Counted from the stretch's first letter, positions 7,853 to 16,059 are shown. The stretch is 64,000 nucleotides of DNA from Butyrivibrio sp. INlla18 (GCF_900103635.1 NZ_FMXK01000013.1:57419-121418), one strand, 5' to 3'. Made by a program: numbers and translations. Notes: generated from the sequence alone by a model not told the origin.

Positions 7853-10042
7853 TTAGTTATTAGTATCCTTTACTACAAATTCTGGGACGATTCCATAGTC
7901 AAAGTACATATACTGACCGTAGCTACCATAATCACTATTTGGTATCTCACCTTCTCTTGTAACTACAATAGAATACTGCCCACAGAGTTTGCTGTGATCA
8001 CTCCAGTAATTAAGGAAATCGTTAAAGTATGCTGTTTCACAGATTTCTTTTATCTGTTCAGGATCTGTATAAATTACAGAAACAGAATCAAGATCTGAAG
8101 GAACTTCATTATAATCAGTAACAGACATATCATAGCCTGGATAATAGTTTGTAATTTCTATAGATTTAATCTTAGATATATCAAGCTCTGATCCAGAATA
8201 TATTCCGTATTTTTTCATAAGAGCAATAGTCTTCTCATAGTTTTCATAAACAGGAATGTTGGCATCTACGTAATATAAACCATCATTTGAATATTCGATG
8301 CAGCCAATAGGTCTGTGATCACGCATATATGAATATGAGAAACCATTAAGAATATCTTCTCTAAGTGCATCGCTAAGTTCTTCATAAGAAAGCTCAGTTG
8401 AAATAAGTGTCTCATTTATAGTGTTATATCTGACGATCCTGTTCTTGGAATTAAATTCATCAGAAGCTCTGAGTTCATCGTCGAAAAAGACGTCAAATCT
8501 GCCCTTCAAGTACTCATCTGAAGCTAAGACCTTATCCATAAGTTCTGGATCAACATCAAAAGGAATAACAATGCTTCTATAGATATTCCTACCGCTCTTC
8601 ATCCTGTATAGAATAGTCACATCATATCCATCTGCATATGAATTATGGTCCTCACCGTTTCTTGCAGCTTCTCTTGAGTTGTCCATTCCAAGCTTGGCAA
8701 TCTGAATGAAATCATTCACATTAGTTATATACATGTGATTTACCTCTGATTCAACGAAGTCATTATCTTCATTGGACCAGACATTGAACTCACCGTAATA
8801 ATCAAGTATTGCGCAGCTCTCCACCTTCTCAGGATTTGGAATATATGAATCATAGCCCAAAAGATCGCCCCTAAAGATAACAAAGATAAGAAGCACGATC
8901 GCAATAGCCATGATGGTCTGTGGAATTCCCTTAAAGAACCTTCTGATATTAGTATCAATGATCACTTCAAAAATGCATCCAGCAAGGATAGTTCCAAGGA
9001 TCATGATAAAGCACATGAGCATGCAGAGTTTTTTGTTCCATACGTTCTCGTACATTATGTATACAAGGTATGCTGCCCCAAGACCAACTATTACGCATAT
9101 AGTAACTTTAACAAACCATCTAAATGGTCTGAAGGCAATACTCTTTCCTGCCATCTCAGCTTTACGCTTGCTGCTGATAAGAAGGACTAATATAAAAGCT
9201 ATAACAGCTACTAAAAGGGTATCTATCTCAAATCTAAGGTTTGATAAGATCCTAGCCTGGAGAATGCTCATATTCTCAATCATCTTGTCAGAACTTAATC
9301 CGCCAAATCTTGAATTAAAAGCAAAGAGGCTTGAAAATCTATCAAATACAGGTGAAAGATAAACATTCATCCTGGAGCTGTAGCTATATGTGGCATAAAA
9401 AAGTGACTTGAAGAAATCAAGTTCAGCAGCAATGACAATTGAAGCAAATGCGAAAAGACCTGTGACCAATATTGCTGAAACATAAGTTCCACACAGCATG
9501 ATAGCTACAACTGTAACGTTATATACTGCAAAGTAAAGAACTATGTTGCGAACAAATTCAACTAATGCAGAAACTAAAACCTGTTCATTGATTGCTCCCA
9601 TGCATGCTGCAATGATCAAAGCAATGAGCTCGCTTATACCAAACATTGTCAAATACGTAAGGAACGCACTGACATATGTCTTTTTGATTCTCTGAACCCT
9701 TGTTGTAGGCTGGCTCAAATAGAAATCAATCCTGCTCTGGCTAAAGAGATATGAAAATCCCTGAAAAGCAAATACAACGCCGATGAGCATTACAAGCATA
9801 AATGTAATACTATCAAGACCCATGATTCTGCTGACTGCTCTGCACTTCTCCATGGCAAGCACGGCGTCAGTCTGGTTGTACAGTCTGTAATAATTGATGG
9901 ATCTTGAGATCATCATGATGACGCCAAGAACAAAATAAGCAAACACAAATGGAAATGTTACAAGTGAAGTCCAAAGAGTTCCTGTAACATATTTTTTCTG
10001 GTTTTTAACCTTATCACTGAAGGACAAATTTGCGGATGTCAT
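7853..10042 (-). CDS. ABC-2 type exporter permease with large soluble C-terminal domain
   Basis: About 729 residues. The first 410 or so hold ten or more hydrophobic segments like ABC-2 permeases paired with YtrB-type ATPases (SQSRIDFYLSQPTTRVQRIKKTYVSAF region). The last 310 residues form a hydrophilic domain of unknown function. I prefer the ATG at 10042, nine bases after GGAGG, over the TTG at 10048. It overlaps the ATPase gene by about 29 bases. Substrate unknown; YtrA-controlled ABC-2 exporters are often linked to cell-envelope stress or antibiotic resistance. Confidence 0.75.
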   Translation of the reverse strand: MTSANLSFSDKVKNQKKYVTGTLWTSLVTFPFVFAYFVLGVIMMISRSINYYRLYNQTDAVLAMEKCRAVSRIMGLDSITFMLVMLIGVVFAFQGFSYLFSQSRIDFYLSQPTTRVQRIKKTYVSAFLTYLTMFGISELIALIIAACMGAINEQVLVSALVEFVRNIVLYFAVYNVTVVAIMLCGTYVSAILVTGLFAFASIVIAAELDFFKSLFYATYSYSSRMNVYLSPVFDRFSSLFAFNSRFGGLSSDKMIENMSILQARILSNLRFEIDTLLVAVIAFILVLLISSKRKAEMAGKSIAFRPFRWFVKVTICVIVGLGAAYLVYIMYENVWNKKLCMLMCFIMILGTILAGCIFEVIIDTNIRRFFKGIPQTIMAIAIVLLIFVIFRGDLLGYDSYIPNPEKVESCAILDYYGEFNVWSNEDNDFVESEVNHMYITNVNDFIQIAKLGMDNSREAARNGEDHNSYADGYDVTILYRMKSGRNIYRSIVIPFDVDPELMDKVLASDEYLKGRFDVFFDDELRASDEFNSKNRIVRYNTINETLISTELSYEELSDALREDILNGFSYSYMRDHRPIGCIEYSNDGLYYVDANIPVYENYEKTIALMKKYGIYSGSELDISKIKSIEITNYYPGYDMSVTDYNEVPSDLDSVSVIYTDPEQIKEICETAYFNDFLNYWSDHSKLCGQYSIVVTREGEIPNSDYGSYGQYMYFDYGIVPEFVVKDTNN

Positions 10043-10919
10043 ATCCAACTACCTCCGTCTCACTAATAAAGATTTCTTCTAATGTAAGAGCAAGAACTTC
10101 AAAGAAAATAGGATTGCCTCTCTTAAAGGCTGTCTCAATATCTTCTCTCTCGCCTCTAATAGTAATTGTATGAAGTCTTCCTCTCTTTTCATGAAGGAGA
10201 ACGTTAAGGCCTTCAAGGGCTCTTTTTTCATCCTCTTCTGATGAGAATACGCACTGTACCTTCTGCATCTGAAGCTTCATGTTCTCGATATCCTCTGAAA
10301 GGATAACTCCGCCCTGATGGAGAAGACCAATGTGATCACAGATATCTTCTAATTCTCTAAGGTTATGAGATGCAATAACAGGTGTCAGCCCTCTATCTTC
10401 CATCTCAGCAGCAAAAAGAGATTTAACTCCCTGTCTTACTACTGGATCAAGACCATCAAAGGTTTCGTCACAGAGAAGGTACTTGGTTCCAGCGCAGATT
10501 CCAAGAAGGATAGATACCTGCTTTTTCATTCCCTTTGAAAAGGTTGATATCTTGCGCTTAGCATCAAGTCCAAAGCCCTGGCACATCTTAAGGAATCTCA
10601 GCTTATCAAAAGTGTCATAGACTCCTTCATAATATGTAGCCATCTCTTCTGGTGTTGAATTTGGAAGGAAATACTGGTCATCGGAAATGTAAAAGACATC
10701 CTTCTTGACATCAGGATTGTCATATACAGGTCTATTATCAACAAGTACGATTCCCTTGTCTGGCTTGATAACACCAGCAATAATTCTAAGGATAGTACTC
10801 TTACCAGCACCATTAGTTCCAACAAGTCCGAATACTTCACCGTCAAGTATTCCAAGAGAAACACGATTGACAGCTTTTATGTCATCAAATGATTTTTCTA
10901 GATCTAGTAATTCAATCAT
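10014..10919 (-). CDS. ABC transporter ATPase, YtrB-like
   Basis: 301 residues with all ATPase motifs: Walker A GTNGAGKST (about 34-42), a signature of the FSKGMKKQ form typical of this subfamily, Walker B YLLCDETFDGLD, and H-loop ASHNLRE. A C-terminal extension of about 80 residues follows the nucleotide-binding domain. It overlaps the repressor gene by four bases and the ABC-2 permease gene by about 29, so the three are translationally coupled. It powers the ABC-2 exporter. It is the only ATPase in the operon, so whether it also serves the MacB-like protein is open. Confidence 0.9.
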   Translation of the reverse strand: MIELLDLEKSFDDIKAVNRVSLGILDGEVFGLVGTNGAGKSTILRIIAGVIKPDKGIVLVDNRPVYDNPDVKKDVFYISDDQYFLPNSTPEEMATYYEGVYDTFDKLRFLKMCQGFGLDAKRKISTFSKGMKKQVSILLGICAGTKYLLCDETFDGLDPVVRQGVKSLFAAEMEDRGLTPVIASHNLRELEDICDHIGLLHQGGVILSEDIENMKLQMQKVQCVFSSEEDEKRALEGLNVLLHEKRGRLHTITIRGEREDIETAFKRGNPIFFEVLALTLEEIFISETEVVGYDIRKFVLQ

Positions 10920-11302
10920 GCTCTACCTCCAGTTCCCAAGCTTCCGCTAAAGCGGATCTTTATTTCATTCATAAAATCCTCAATAGGTATACCAATCTCA
11001 TTGGCTTCAAATAGAAGGTCAAGAATCTGCTGTATGAGTTCTTCCTTCTTATTTTCCTTAAGGGAATCATTGCCCTTAACGAAATTGCCGCGCCCTTTGA
11101 CAGTGTAAATAAAGCCCTGTCTCTCAAGCTCAGCATAAGCCTTCTGAACAGTATTAGGATTAGTAGACAGCTCCATAGCAAGGCTCCTGACAGATGGCAT
11201 CTGATCATCAGCCTGTAATATTCCCTTGTAGATCTGCGCCTTGAAGTTCTCTACAATCTGCTCATAGATTGGTCTGCTATCTTGATAATCAATAAGTTTC
11301 AT
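10916..11302 (-). CDS. GntR-family repressor, YtrA subfamily
   Basis: A winged-helix DNA-binding protein of 128 residues (QMPSVRSLAMELSTNPNTVQKAYAELERQGFIY is the recognition region) followed by a short helical dimerisation tail, the hallmark of YtrA-type GntR proteins. I choose the ATG at 11302 (MKLIDYQDS), six bases after GAGGG and matching the usual start of the family, rather than the GTG at 11314. It is the first gene of the operon. A perfect palindrome 49 bases upstream is the likely autoregulatory operator. Confidence 0.92.
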   Translation of the reverse strand: MKLIDYQDSRPIYEQIVENFKAQIYKGILQADDQMPSVRSLAMELSTNPNTVQKAYAELERQGFIYTVKGRGNFVKGNDSLKENKKEELIQQILDLLFEANEIGIPIEDFMNEIKIRFSGSLGTGGRA

Positions 11303-11350
11303 CTCATCCCTCACCCATTGTTTAACAATAATAGTATCAACGTAACCAAC

Positions 11351-11371
11351 TGTACTAACATAACTAGTACA
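11351..11371. promoter_or_regulatory. Palindromic operator for the GntR/YtrA-type repressor
   Basis: TGTACTA and TAGTACA form a perfect inverted repeat separated by seven bases, 49 bases before the repressor start. YtrA-family repressors bind spaced palindromes of this general kind at their own promoters. The promoter hexamers around it are weak. Confidence 0.7.
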
Positions 11372-11382
11372 CTTATGATTTT

Positions 11383-11413
11383 ATTCCTATTGCGTTTGTT
11401 TTGCAATAGGAAT
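11383..11413. repeat. Perfect 11-bp inverted repeat
   Basis: ATTCCTATTGC and GCAATAGGAAT are separated by nine bases between the GntR operator and hairpin repeat copy A. On the plus strand five T's follow, so it can act as a terminator in that direction, although no plus-strand gene ends there. Confidence 0.5.
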
Positions 11414-11416
11414 TTT

Positions 11417-11445
11417 TGAGCCCTAGGGACGGAGGTTGGGGCTCA
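11417..11445 (+). repeat. 29-bp hairpin repeat, copy A
   Basis: Stem TGAGCCC / GGGCTCA around the conserved loop GGGACGGAGG, with T's after it. It is one of six copies in the window (others start at 13931, 35070, 35154, 36649 and 36713). Confidence 0.85.
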
Positions 11446-11453
11446 TTTTTGGC

Positions 11454-11490
11454 AAAAAAAGAGATCCTACCGTGTGGTAGAATCTCTTTT
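11454..11490 (-). terminator. Terminator of the alcohol dehydrogenase gene
   Basis: The minus-strand stem AGAGATTCTACC / GGTAGGATCTCT has a four-base loop and is followed by seven T's. It belongs to a small family of terminators with a TTCTACC arm (also at 12806 and 35410). Confidence 0.88.
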
Positions 11491-11498
11491 CATATATC

Positions 11499-12716
11499 TT
11501 AGAAATCAACTTCCGTGTCGTAATAGCAGCACTTGAGGAGTTTTTCCATCTCTTCCTGTGATGGCTGGCGAGGATTTGATCCTGTGCAAGCATCGAGGAT
11601 AGCGTTTGCTGCAATGTCGTGAAGTCTCTCGTTGAAGATAGACTCAGATACAAATCCCTGATCTGCTGGAAGTCCATCAGCACCATAGTGCTGGATGCAG
11701 TGAGGAATGTTGAGGTCATCATTCATCTTGCGGAGATAATCAATAAGAAGTTTAACCTTCTCGTCATCATTTGATCCGCCGAGGTTCATGTAATCAGCGA
11801 TCACGCCGTATCTCTTTTTAGCTGTAGGATCCTTAGCGTTGAATGCGATAACCTTTGGAAGGTACATAGCATTAGCTGCGCCGTGGATGATGTGTGCGCC
11901 CTGGTCTGCAAATACAGCACCAGTCTTGTGAGCCATTGAGTGAACGATTCCAAGGAGAGCATTTGAGAATGCCATTCCCGCAAGACACTGAGCGTCATGC
12001 ATTGCGTCTCTTGAATTCATGTCGCCATTGTACGACTTAACAAGATTTGCCTGGATCATCTCGATTGCATGGATTGCAAGAGCATCTGTGTATTCGCAAT
12101 TTGCTGTAGAAACGTAAGCTTCAATAGCATGTGTGATAGCGTCCATACCTGTATGAGCAACAAGCTTAACAGGCATTGTATGTGTGAGCTCAGGATCAAC
12201 GATTGCAACATCAGGTGTGATCTCGAAGTCAGCGATAGGATACTTGATGCCCTTGTTGTAATCAGTGATGATTGAAAAAGCTGTTACTTCTGTAGCTGTT
12301 CCAGATGTAGAAGGAATAGCACAGAAATGAGCTTTTGTACGAAGTTTTGGAAGGCCGAATACCTTGCACATATCTTCAAATGTAGTCTCAGGATATTCAT
12401 ACTTGATCCACATAGCCTTAGCAGCATCGATAGGTGAGCCACCGCCGATAGCAACGATCCAGTCAGGCTGGAACTTCTGCATAGCTTCAGCGCCCTTCAT
12501 AACTGTCTCAACTGAAGGATCAGGCTCGATACCTTCAAAGAGTTCTACTTCCATTCCAGCTTCCTTAAGGTAATCTTCAACCTTCTGAAGGAATCCGCCC
12601 TTTTTCATAGAACTTCCACCAACACAAACAATTGCTCGCTTACCTTCCAGTGTCTTTAATGCCTCCAATGCTCCCTTGCCGTGATAGACATCCCTAGGTA
12701 GTGTGAAACGTGACAT
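11499..12716 (-). CDS. Iron-containing alcohol dehydrogenase
   Basis: A 405-residue NAD(P)-dependent dehydrogenase of the Fe-ADH family, interconverting an alcohol and an aldehyde in fermentation. Seen: the nucleotide-binding motif IGGGSPIDAAKAMW (about 97-110), the metal-binding segments HTGMDAITHAIEAYVS (about 195-210) and HSMAHKTGAVF..GAHIIHGAANA (about 263-285). The length is normal for a stand-alone enzyme. Start ATG has an AAAGGAGG ribosome binding site. It has its own promoter (12772-12800) and terminator. The physiological substrate (ethanol, butanol or a diol) cannot be told from the sequence. Confidence 0.92.
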   Translation of the reverse strand: MSRFTLPRDVYHGKGALEALKTLEGKRAIVCVGGSSMKKGGFLQKVEDYLKEAGMEVELFEGIEPDPSVETVMKGAEAMQKFQPDWIVAIGGGSPIDAAKAMWIKYEYPETTFEDMCKVFGLPKLRTKAHFCAIPSTSGTATEVTAFSIITDYNKGIKYPIADFEITPDVAIVDPELTHTMPVKLVAHTGMDAITHAIEAYVSTANCEYTDALAIHAIEMIQANLVKSYNGDMNSRDAMHDAQCLAGMAFSNALLGIVHSMAHKTGAVFADQGAHIIHGAANAMYLPKVIAFNAKDPTAKKRYGVIADYMNLGGSNDDEKVKLLIDYLRKMNDDLNIPHCIQHYGADGLPADQGFVSESIFNERLHDIAANAILDACTGSNPRQPSQEEMEKLLKCCYYDTEVDF

Positions 12717-12771
12717 ACTGAAATACCTCCTTTAATTTATTATGTTAAAAATATAACGCAACCCCACACAT

Positions 12772-12800
12772 ATTATATCGCAATACCATATAAAGCACAA
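12772..12800 (-). promoter_or_regulatory. Promoter of the alcohol dehydrogenase gene
   Basis: Minus strand: TTGTGC, 17 bases, TATAAT, about 55 bases before the ATG. Confidence 0.7.
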
Positions 12801-12834
12801 CAAAAAAGAGCTTCTACCCACGGTAGAAACTCTT
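12801..12834 (-). terminator. Terminator of Rpn-type nuclease copy 1
   Basis: Minus strand stem GAGTTTCTACC / GGTAGAAGCTC with a three-base loop, followed by TTTTTTG. It lies 12 bases after the stop codon. Confidence 0.85.
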
Positions 12835-12845
12835 CTCAATTACAG

Positions 12846-13733
12846 TTATTTTTCTTTCTTTAACTTACTTTGTACATCAAGAATTTGTTGCAAAGGATAA
12901 TCACAGAACTCCGCAATTTCTTCAGGCCTTTTACCTCTGCGAAGCATGTCGGAAATCTTATCAAAGTCTCTCTGTTCTATTCCTTGCTCTATTCCCAGTT
13001 CAACGCCTTTGTTCTCGGCATCCTTAAGTTCATCAGCCATAAGTTCTCTTAGTGCTTCACACATACTAGTATCTCCTTTCAGCTTGTCATACAGTTCCTT
13101 GTTGCTCATGGTACTGATTTGAAGTACTGCGTCAGCAAAACGCTTGTCTCCAGGCTCAGTGTATTTACTTGCTTCTTCAAGGAATTGTCTTACTGTATCT
13201 TCGTCTGCCTTCTTTCTCATGACAGACAAAGCTTTTAAACTTGAATCTCTGAGCTCACTGATGACAACAATGGATATCGGAATGTCAATCATTCCGTAAA
13301 CCTTGTATACACCAGGGTCCTGCTCTCCAACTCTCACACCTTTTTCTCTTAAATACTTAAATAACTTAACCGGCTTGGCCGCTCTGAATATCGATATTGT
13401 TATCTCGCTTGCTTTGATCTCATCGACCGTCTTTCCAAGGCTTTTGAAAATACAAGTATATCCAATCACCTTCCACAGAACATCAACATTGAGCTCATCA
13501 TTTGGGTTCTTGTACTCAATGATATTGTAAGTCCTGTAATCTCGCCCAATTGCATTATCAACATACACATCGTGGCGCTTCTTGATAACTAGATAGTCAA
13601 TTCTAAGTGGCTCGCTTGATAGTGGATGTTCTCGCTCCACCTCAATATCTTTTGCATAAGCACGCAAACTCAGCATCAAGCCACCTTCAAATCCGGAATG
13701 CCAGTCAAGTCGCTGTTTTTCGCTTTCAGTCAT
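12846..13733 (-). CDS. Rpn/PD-(D/E)XK-type recombination-promoting nuclease, copy 1
   Basis: A 295-residue protein resembling Rpn-family putative transposases: an N-terminal PD-(D/E)XK-like region (LRIDYLVIKK and the ExK-type IIEYKNPND near residues 45-85), a helical middle, and a tail with GIEQ repeats followed by a conserved cap (DKISDMLRRGKRPEEIAEFCDYPLQQI). I choose the ATG at 13733 behind AAGGCGGTGAT over the TTG at 13766. It is nearly identical to the gene at 35516-36451 but has only two four-residue GIEQ units against seven there. Rpn proteins promote RecA-independent recombination in E. coli. The role here is inferred. Confidence 0.8.
   Translation of the reverse strand: MTESEKQRLDWHSGFEGGLMLSLRAYAKDIEVEREHPLSSEPLRIDYLVIKKRHDVYVDNAIGRDYRTYNIIEYKNPNDELNVDVLWKVIGYTCIFKSLGKTVDEIKASEITISIFRAAKPVKLFKYLREKGVRVGEQDPGVYKVYGMIDIPISIVVISELRDSSLKALSVMRKKADEDTVRQFLEEASKYTEPGDKRFADAVLQISTMSNKELYDKLKGDTSMCEALRELMADELKDAENKGVELGIEQGIEQRDFDKISDMLRRGKRPEEIAEFCDYPLQQILDVQSKLKKEK
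12975..12998 (-). repeat. Two-unit 12-bp tandem repeat in Rpn copy 1
   Basis: Two units of a 12-base motif (minus strand GAGCAAGGAATA-like) encode GIEQGIEQ. The paralogue at 35633-35716 has seven units. Confidence 0.85.
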
Positions 13734-13766
13734 TGTAATTATATCACCGCCTTTTTTTATCAACAA

Positions 13767-13959
13767 CTAAGTAATTTTGTAGCAGATTATGGGATTGTCG
13801 GCATAAATCGCCTTTGCAACAGAAAGTTGCATTTCGCTCTGAATGAGCACAAAAATAAGTGTAGCAGATAAATCTTAAGATTTATTGTAGGAAATTCTTA
13901 ATTTTTCTTAAGAATCATTTTTAACAAAAATGAGCCCTAACCTCCGTCCCTAGGGCTCA
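13767..13959 (-). repeat. Duplicated upstream block of the Rpn gene, ending in hairpin repeat copy B
   Basis: This non-coding block matches 36485-36677 without gaps and with only about two differences (one inside, one in the hairpin arm). It contains a GCAAC/GTTGC mini-hairpin, a perfect 16-bp palindrome (TAAATCTTAAGATTTA) and, at 13931-13959, the 29-bp hairpin repeat in reverse orientation. Similarity stops at the hairpin, which therefore marks one edge of the duplicated unit. Confidence 0.85.
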
Positions 13960-13965
13960 AAAATA

Positions 13966-13994
13966 TTGACTTCCCCACCTAGCTAGCGTATATT
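13966..13994 (+). promoter_or_regulatory. Promoter of the COG0523 GTPase gene
   Basis: TTGACT, 17 bases, TATATT. The predicted start of transcription falls at about 14001, inside the Zur/Fur-like box. Confidence 0.85.
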
Positions 13995-13998
13995 TAAA

Positions 13999-14013
13999 TG
14001 CGAATGATTTGCA
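13999..14013. promoter_or_regulatory. Zur/Fur-like operator
   Basis: TGCGAATGATTTGCA is a 7-1-7 inverted repeat with the AATnATT core of Fur-superfamily boxes; the G/C next to the core is Zur-like. It covers the predicted transcription start, so metal-bound repressor would block the promoter. Confidence 0.65.
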
Positions 14014-14040
14014 ACTAGAATAACAAGGAGCACAACATCA

Positions 14041-14976
14041 ATGGGGAAAGTATATTTCGTAAACGGCTTCCTGGGAGCTGGCAAGACCAGATTCATACAG
14101 GAGCTTCTAGAGGAAGATTATTTCAAGATAAAAGGCAAGACACTTCTACTACTCTGCGAAGAAGGTGAAACTGAATACGACGATTATCTCATGCAAAACC
14201 TAAACGTAGAGATCAAAAAGATTGAAAACGAGGAAGACTTCACACCTGACAATCTCACAAATATAGAAAAAGAATCAACCCCAGAGCGCATTATCATCGA
14301 GTTCAACGGCATGTGGATGAGAAAAGACCTAGAATTTCCCTGGTACTGGAACGACATCATGGAGATTGCGATCTTCGATACTCCATCCTTTGACATGTAC
14401 GCAAGAAACATGAAGTCTCTTCTATCTGAGCAGGTGAGAAATGCATATATGGCGGTGTTCTTTAGTGCTGATGGGTTCAAGGACAAGCTTGCGACCTACA
14501 GACGAAACGTCAAGGCCGTTAATCCCAAGCTCAACATTGTCTTCAAGGACAGAGACGGCGACGACATTGTAACTCGCTTTGAGGACGAGCTTCCATACGA
14601 CCTAAATGCCCCACTGATCGACATCACAGACGATGCCTTCGCGGCATTTTACCTAGATTCACTAGACAATATAGACAGATACATTGGTAAAAGAGTCAGA
14701 TTCACAGCCCAGGTCATGAAGACCAAGGACCAGACGAGAAAATCCTTCCTTGCAGGAAGAATGGCCATGACCTGCTGCGAACAAGATCTTTCCCTCTTTG
14801 GCGTTATCTGCGACTATGATCAGATTGATGAACTCATTCATGGTTCCTGGGCGGTTATCGAAGGTACCTTGTCAAAAGAGTTTTTCTCCAAGTACGAAAA
14901 TGAGTTCCTCATCTGCAAAGTAGATGACATACAGATATGTGGCAAGCCAAAGAAGGAAATAATAGATGTAATTTAA
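14041..14976 (+). CDS. COG0523 (CobW-like) GTPase fused to a DUF1980-like C-terminal domain
   Basis: A 311-residue protein. The N-terminal GTPase has the P-loop GFLGAGKT (residues 9-16), and residues about 195-305 look like the OB-fold of TIGR03943/DUF1980 proteins, including a GRMAMTCC element. COG0523 proteins are metal chaperones or metal-sparing factors, usually for zinc. The typical CxCC motif after the P-loop is not present; one Cys remains in LLLLCEEGE. The promoter carries a Zur/Fur-like box, supporting expression when metal is scarce. The neighbour is a His/Cys-rich FKBP fusion, so the two may act in the same metal pathway. Start ATG with AAGGAG. Confidence 0.8.
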   Translation: MGKVYFVNGFLGAGKTRFIQELLEEDYFKIKGKTLLLLCEEGETEYDDYLMQNLNVEIKKIENEEDFTPDNLTNIEKESTPERIIIEFNGMWMRKDLEFPWYWNDIMEIAIFDTPSFDMYARNMKSLLSEQVRNAYMAVFFSADGFKDKLATYRRNVKAVNPKLNIVFKDRDGDDIVTRFEDELPYDLNAPLIDITDDAFAAFYLDSLDNIDRYIGKRVRFTAQVMKTKDQTRKSFLAGRMAMTCCEQDLSLFGVICDYDQIDELIHGSWAVIEGTLSKEFFSKYENEFLICKVDDIQICGKPKKEIIDVI

Positions 14977-15043
14977 GCTGCCATAGCTTCCTTTTATTGA
15001 AAAAAATCTTCATTTAACCGTTTGCATGTGATAATATATGGAA

Positions 15044-15060
15044 TGTTGGTTTAACAAACA
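15044..15060. promoter_or_regulatory. Near-palindrome upstream of the NifX-FKBP gene
   Basis: TGTTGGTTTAACAAACA is an imperfect inverted repeat just before the ribosome binding site (AAAGGAA). It could be a regulator site. No matching regulator is encoded nearby. Confidence 0.3.
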
Positions 15061-15080
15061 GTTTTGAAAGGAATAATGAG

Positions 15081-16004
15081 ATGAAAATTGCAGTAACATA
15101 CGAAAACGGACAAGTGTTCCAGCACTTTGGACATACAAGCGAATTTAAGATCTATAGCGTTGAAGATAACAAGATCGTATCTTCAGAAGTAATGAATACT
15201 AACGGCACAGGCCATGAAGCTCTTGCTACTCTCCTTGCAGACAGCGATGTAAAGGTGCTCATCTGCGGTGGTATTGGCGGCGGCGCTGTTGCTGCTCTAG
15301 AAGAAAGTGGTATTGAATACGTATCAGGCGTATCAGGAAATACAGATGATGCTGTAGAAGCTTACCTTGATGGAAAGCTCACAAGCACAGGAGTTAACTG
15401 TGACCATCATGATCACGAACATGAGCATCATCACGAGGACGGTGGATGTGGACACTGTGGTCACGATGATTCCAAAGAGGGATCATGTGGAAACTGTAGT
15501 GACGACGATTCAGAAGGCTGTGGCGGTGGCTGCGGCGGTTGTGGTGGTTGCCATCCTACTACTCCACTCTTTGAAGGTACAAACGTTGGTAAAACATGCA
15601 GCACTCACTACAAGGGAACTTTTGATGATGGAACTGTATTTGATTCATCCTATGACAGAGGTGAGCCAATCCAGTTCGTATGTGGTATGGGCATGATGAT
15701 CCACGGTTTTGATAAAGCTGTTGCAGAGATGAAGGTTGGCGAGAAAGTCAACGTTCACCTTGAACCAAACGAAGCTTACGGCGAAGTTGATCCAGAGGCA
15801 ATCTTCACGGTAGAGATTGAAGAACTCCCAGGTTCAGAAAACCTTACAGTAGATCAGAAAGTTTATCTACAGGATACTTTTGGAAGACCTTTCCCAGTTA
15901 AGGTTGTTGAGAAAACAGATAAGACAATCACACTTGATGCCAACCACGAGATGGCTGGTAAGGCACTTAACTTTGAGATTGAACTTGTTGAGATCAAGGA
16001 TTGA
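15081..16004 (+). CDS. NifX-like domain, His/Cys-rich metal linker and SlyD-like FKBP prolyl isomerase in one protein
   Basis: 307 residues in three parts. Residues 1-100 are a NifX/NafY-type Fe-Mo cofactor-binding fold (MKIAVTYENG, VFQHFGHTSEF, ICGGIGGGA). Residues 107-158 are a metal-binding linker crowded with His, Cys and Gly. Residues 165-307 are an FKBP-type prolyl isomerase of the SlyD kind (FDSSYDRGEPIQF, GMGMMIHGFDKA). SlyD itself is a nickel-binding folding factor with a similar His/Cys-rich tail, so this protein probably binds metal and helps metalloprotein folding. It follows the COG0523 gene but has its own spacer. Terminator at 16014-16047. Confidence 0.85.
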   Translation: MKIAVTYENGQVFQHFGHTSEFKIYSVEDNKIVSSEVMNTNGTGHEALATLLADSDVKVLICGGIGGGAVAALEESGIEYVSGVSGNTDDAVEAYLDGKLTSTGVNCDHHDHEHEHHHEDGGCGHCGHDDSKEGSCGNCSDDDSEGCGGGCGGCGGCHPTTPLFEGTNVGKTCSTHYKGTFDDGTVFDSSYDRGEPIQFVCGMGMMIHGFDKAVAEMKVGEKVNVHLEPNEAYGEVDPEAIFTVEIEELPGSENLTVDQKVYLQDTFGRPFPVKVVEKTDKTITLDANHEMAGKALNFEIELVEIKD

Positions 16005-16013
16005 GATATTAAA

Positions 16014-16047
16014 AAATGGCTTAGCAGCATATTGCTAAGCCATTTTT
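16014..16047. terminator. Bidirectional terminator
   Basis: AATGGCTTAGCA / TGCTAAGCCATT stem with A's before and T's after. It separates the plus-strand NifX-FKBP gene from the convergent small-gene pair. Confidence 0.9.
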
Positions 16048-16059
16048 ATCATAATAAAC

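Noticed and set aside
8910..9362. 150-codon plus-strand frame in the ABC-2 permease gene
   Set aside because: Antisense shadow of a membrane protein; no start signal and no family.
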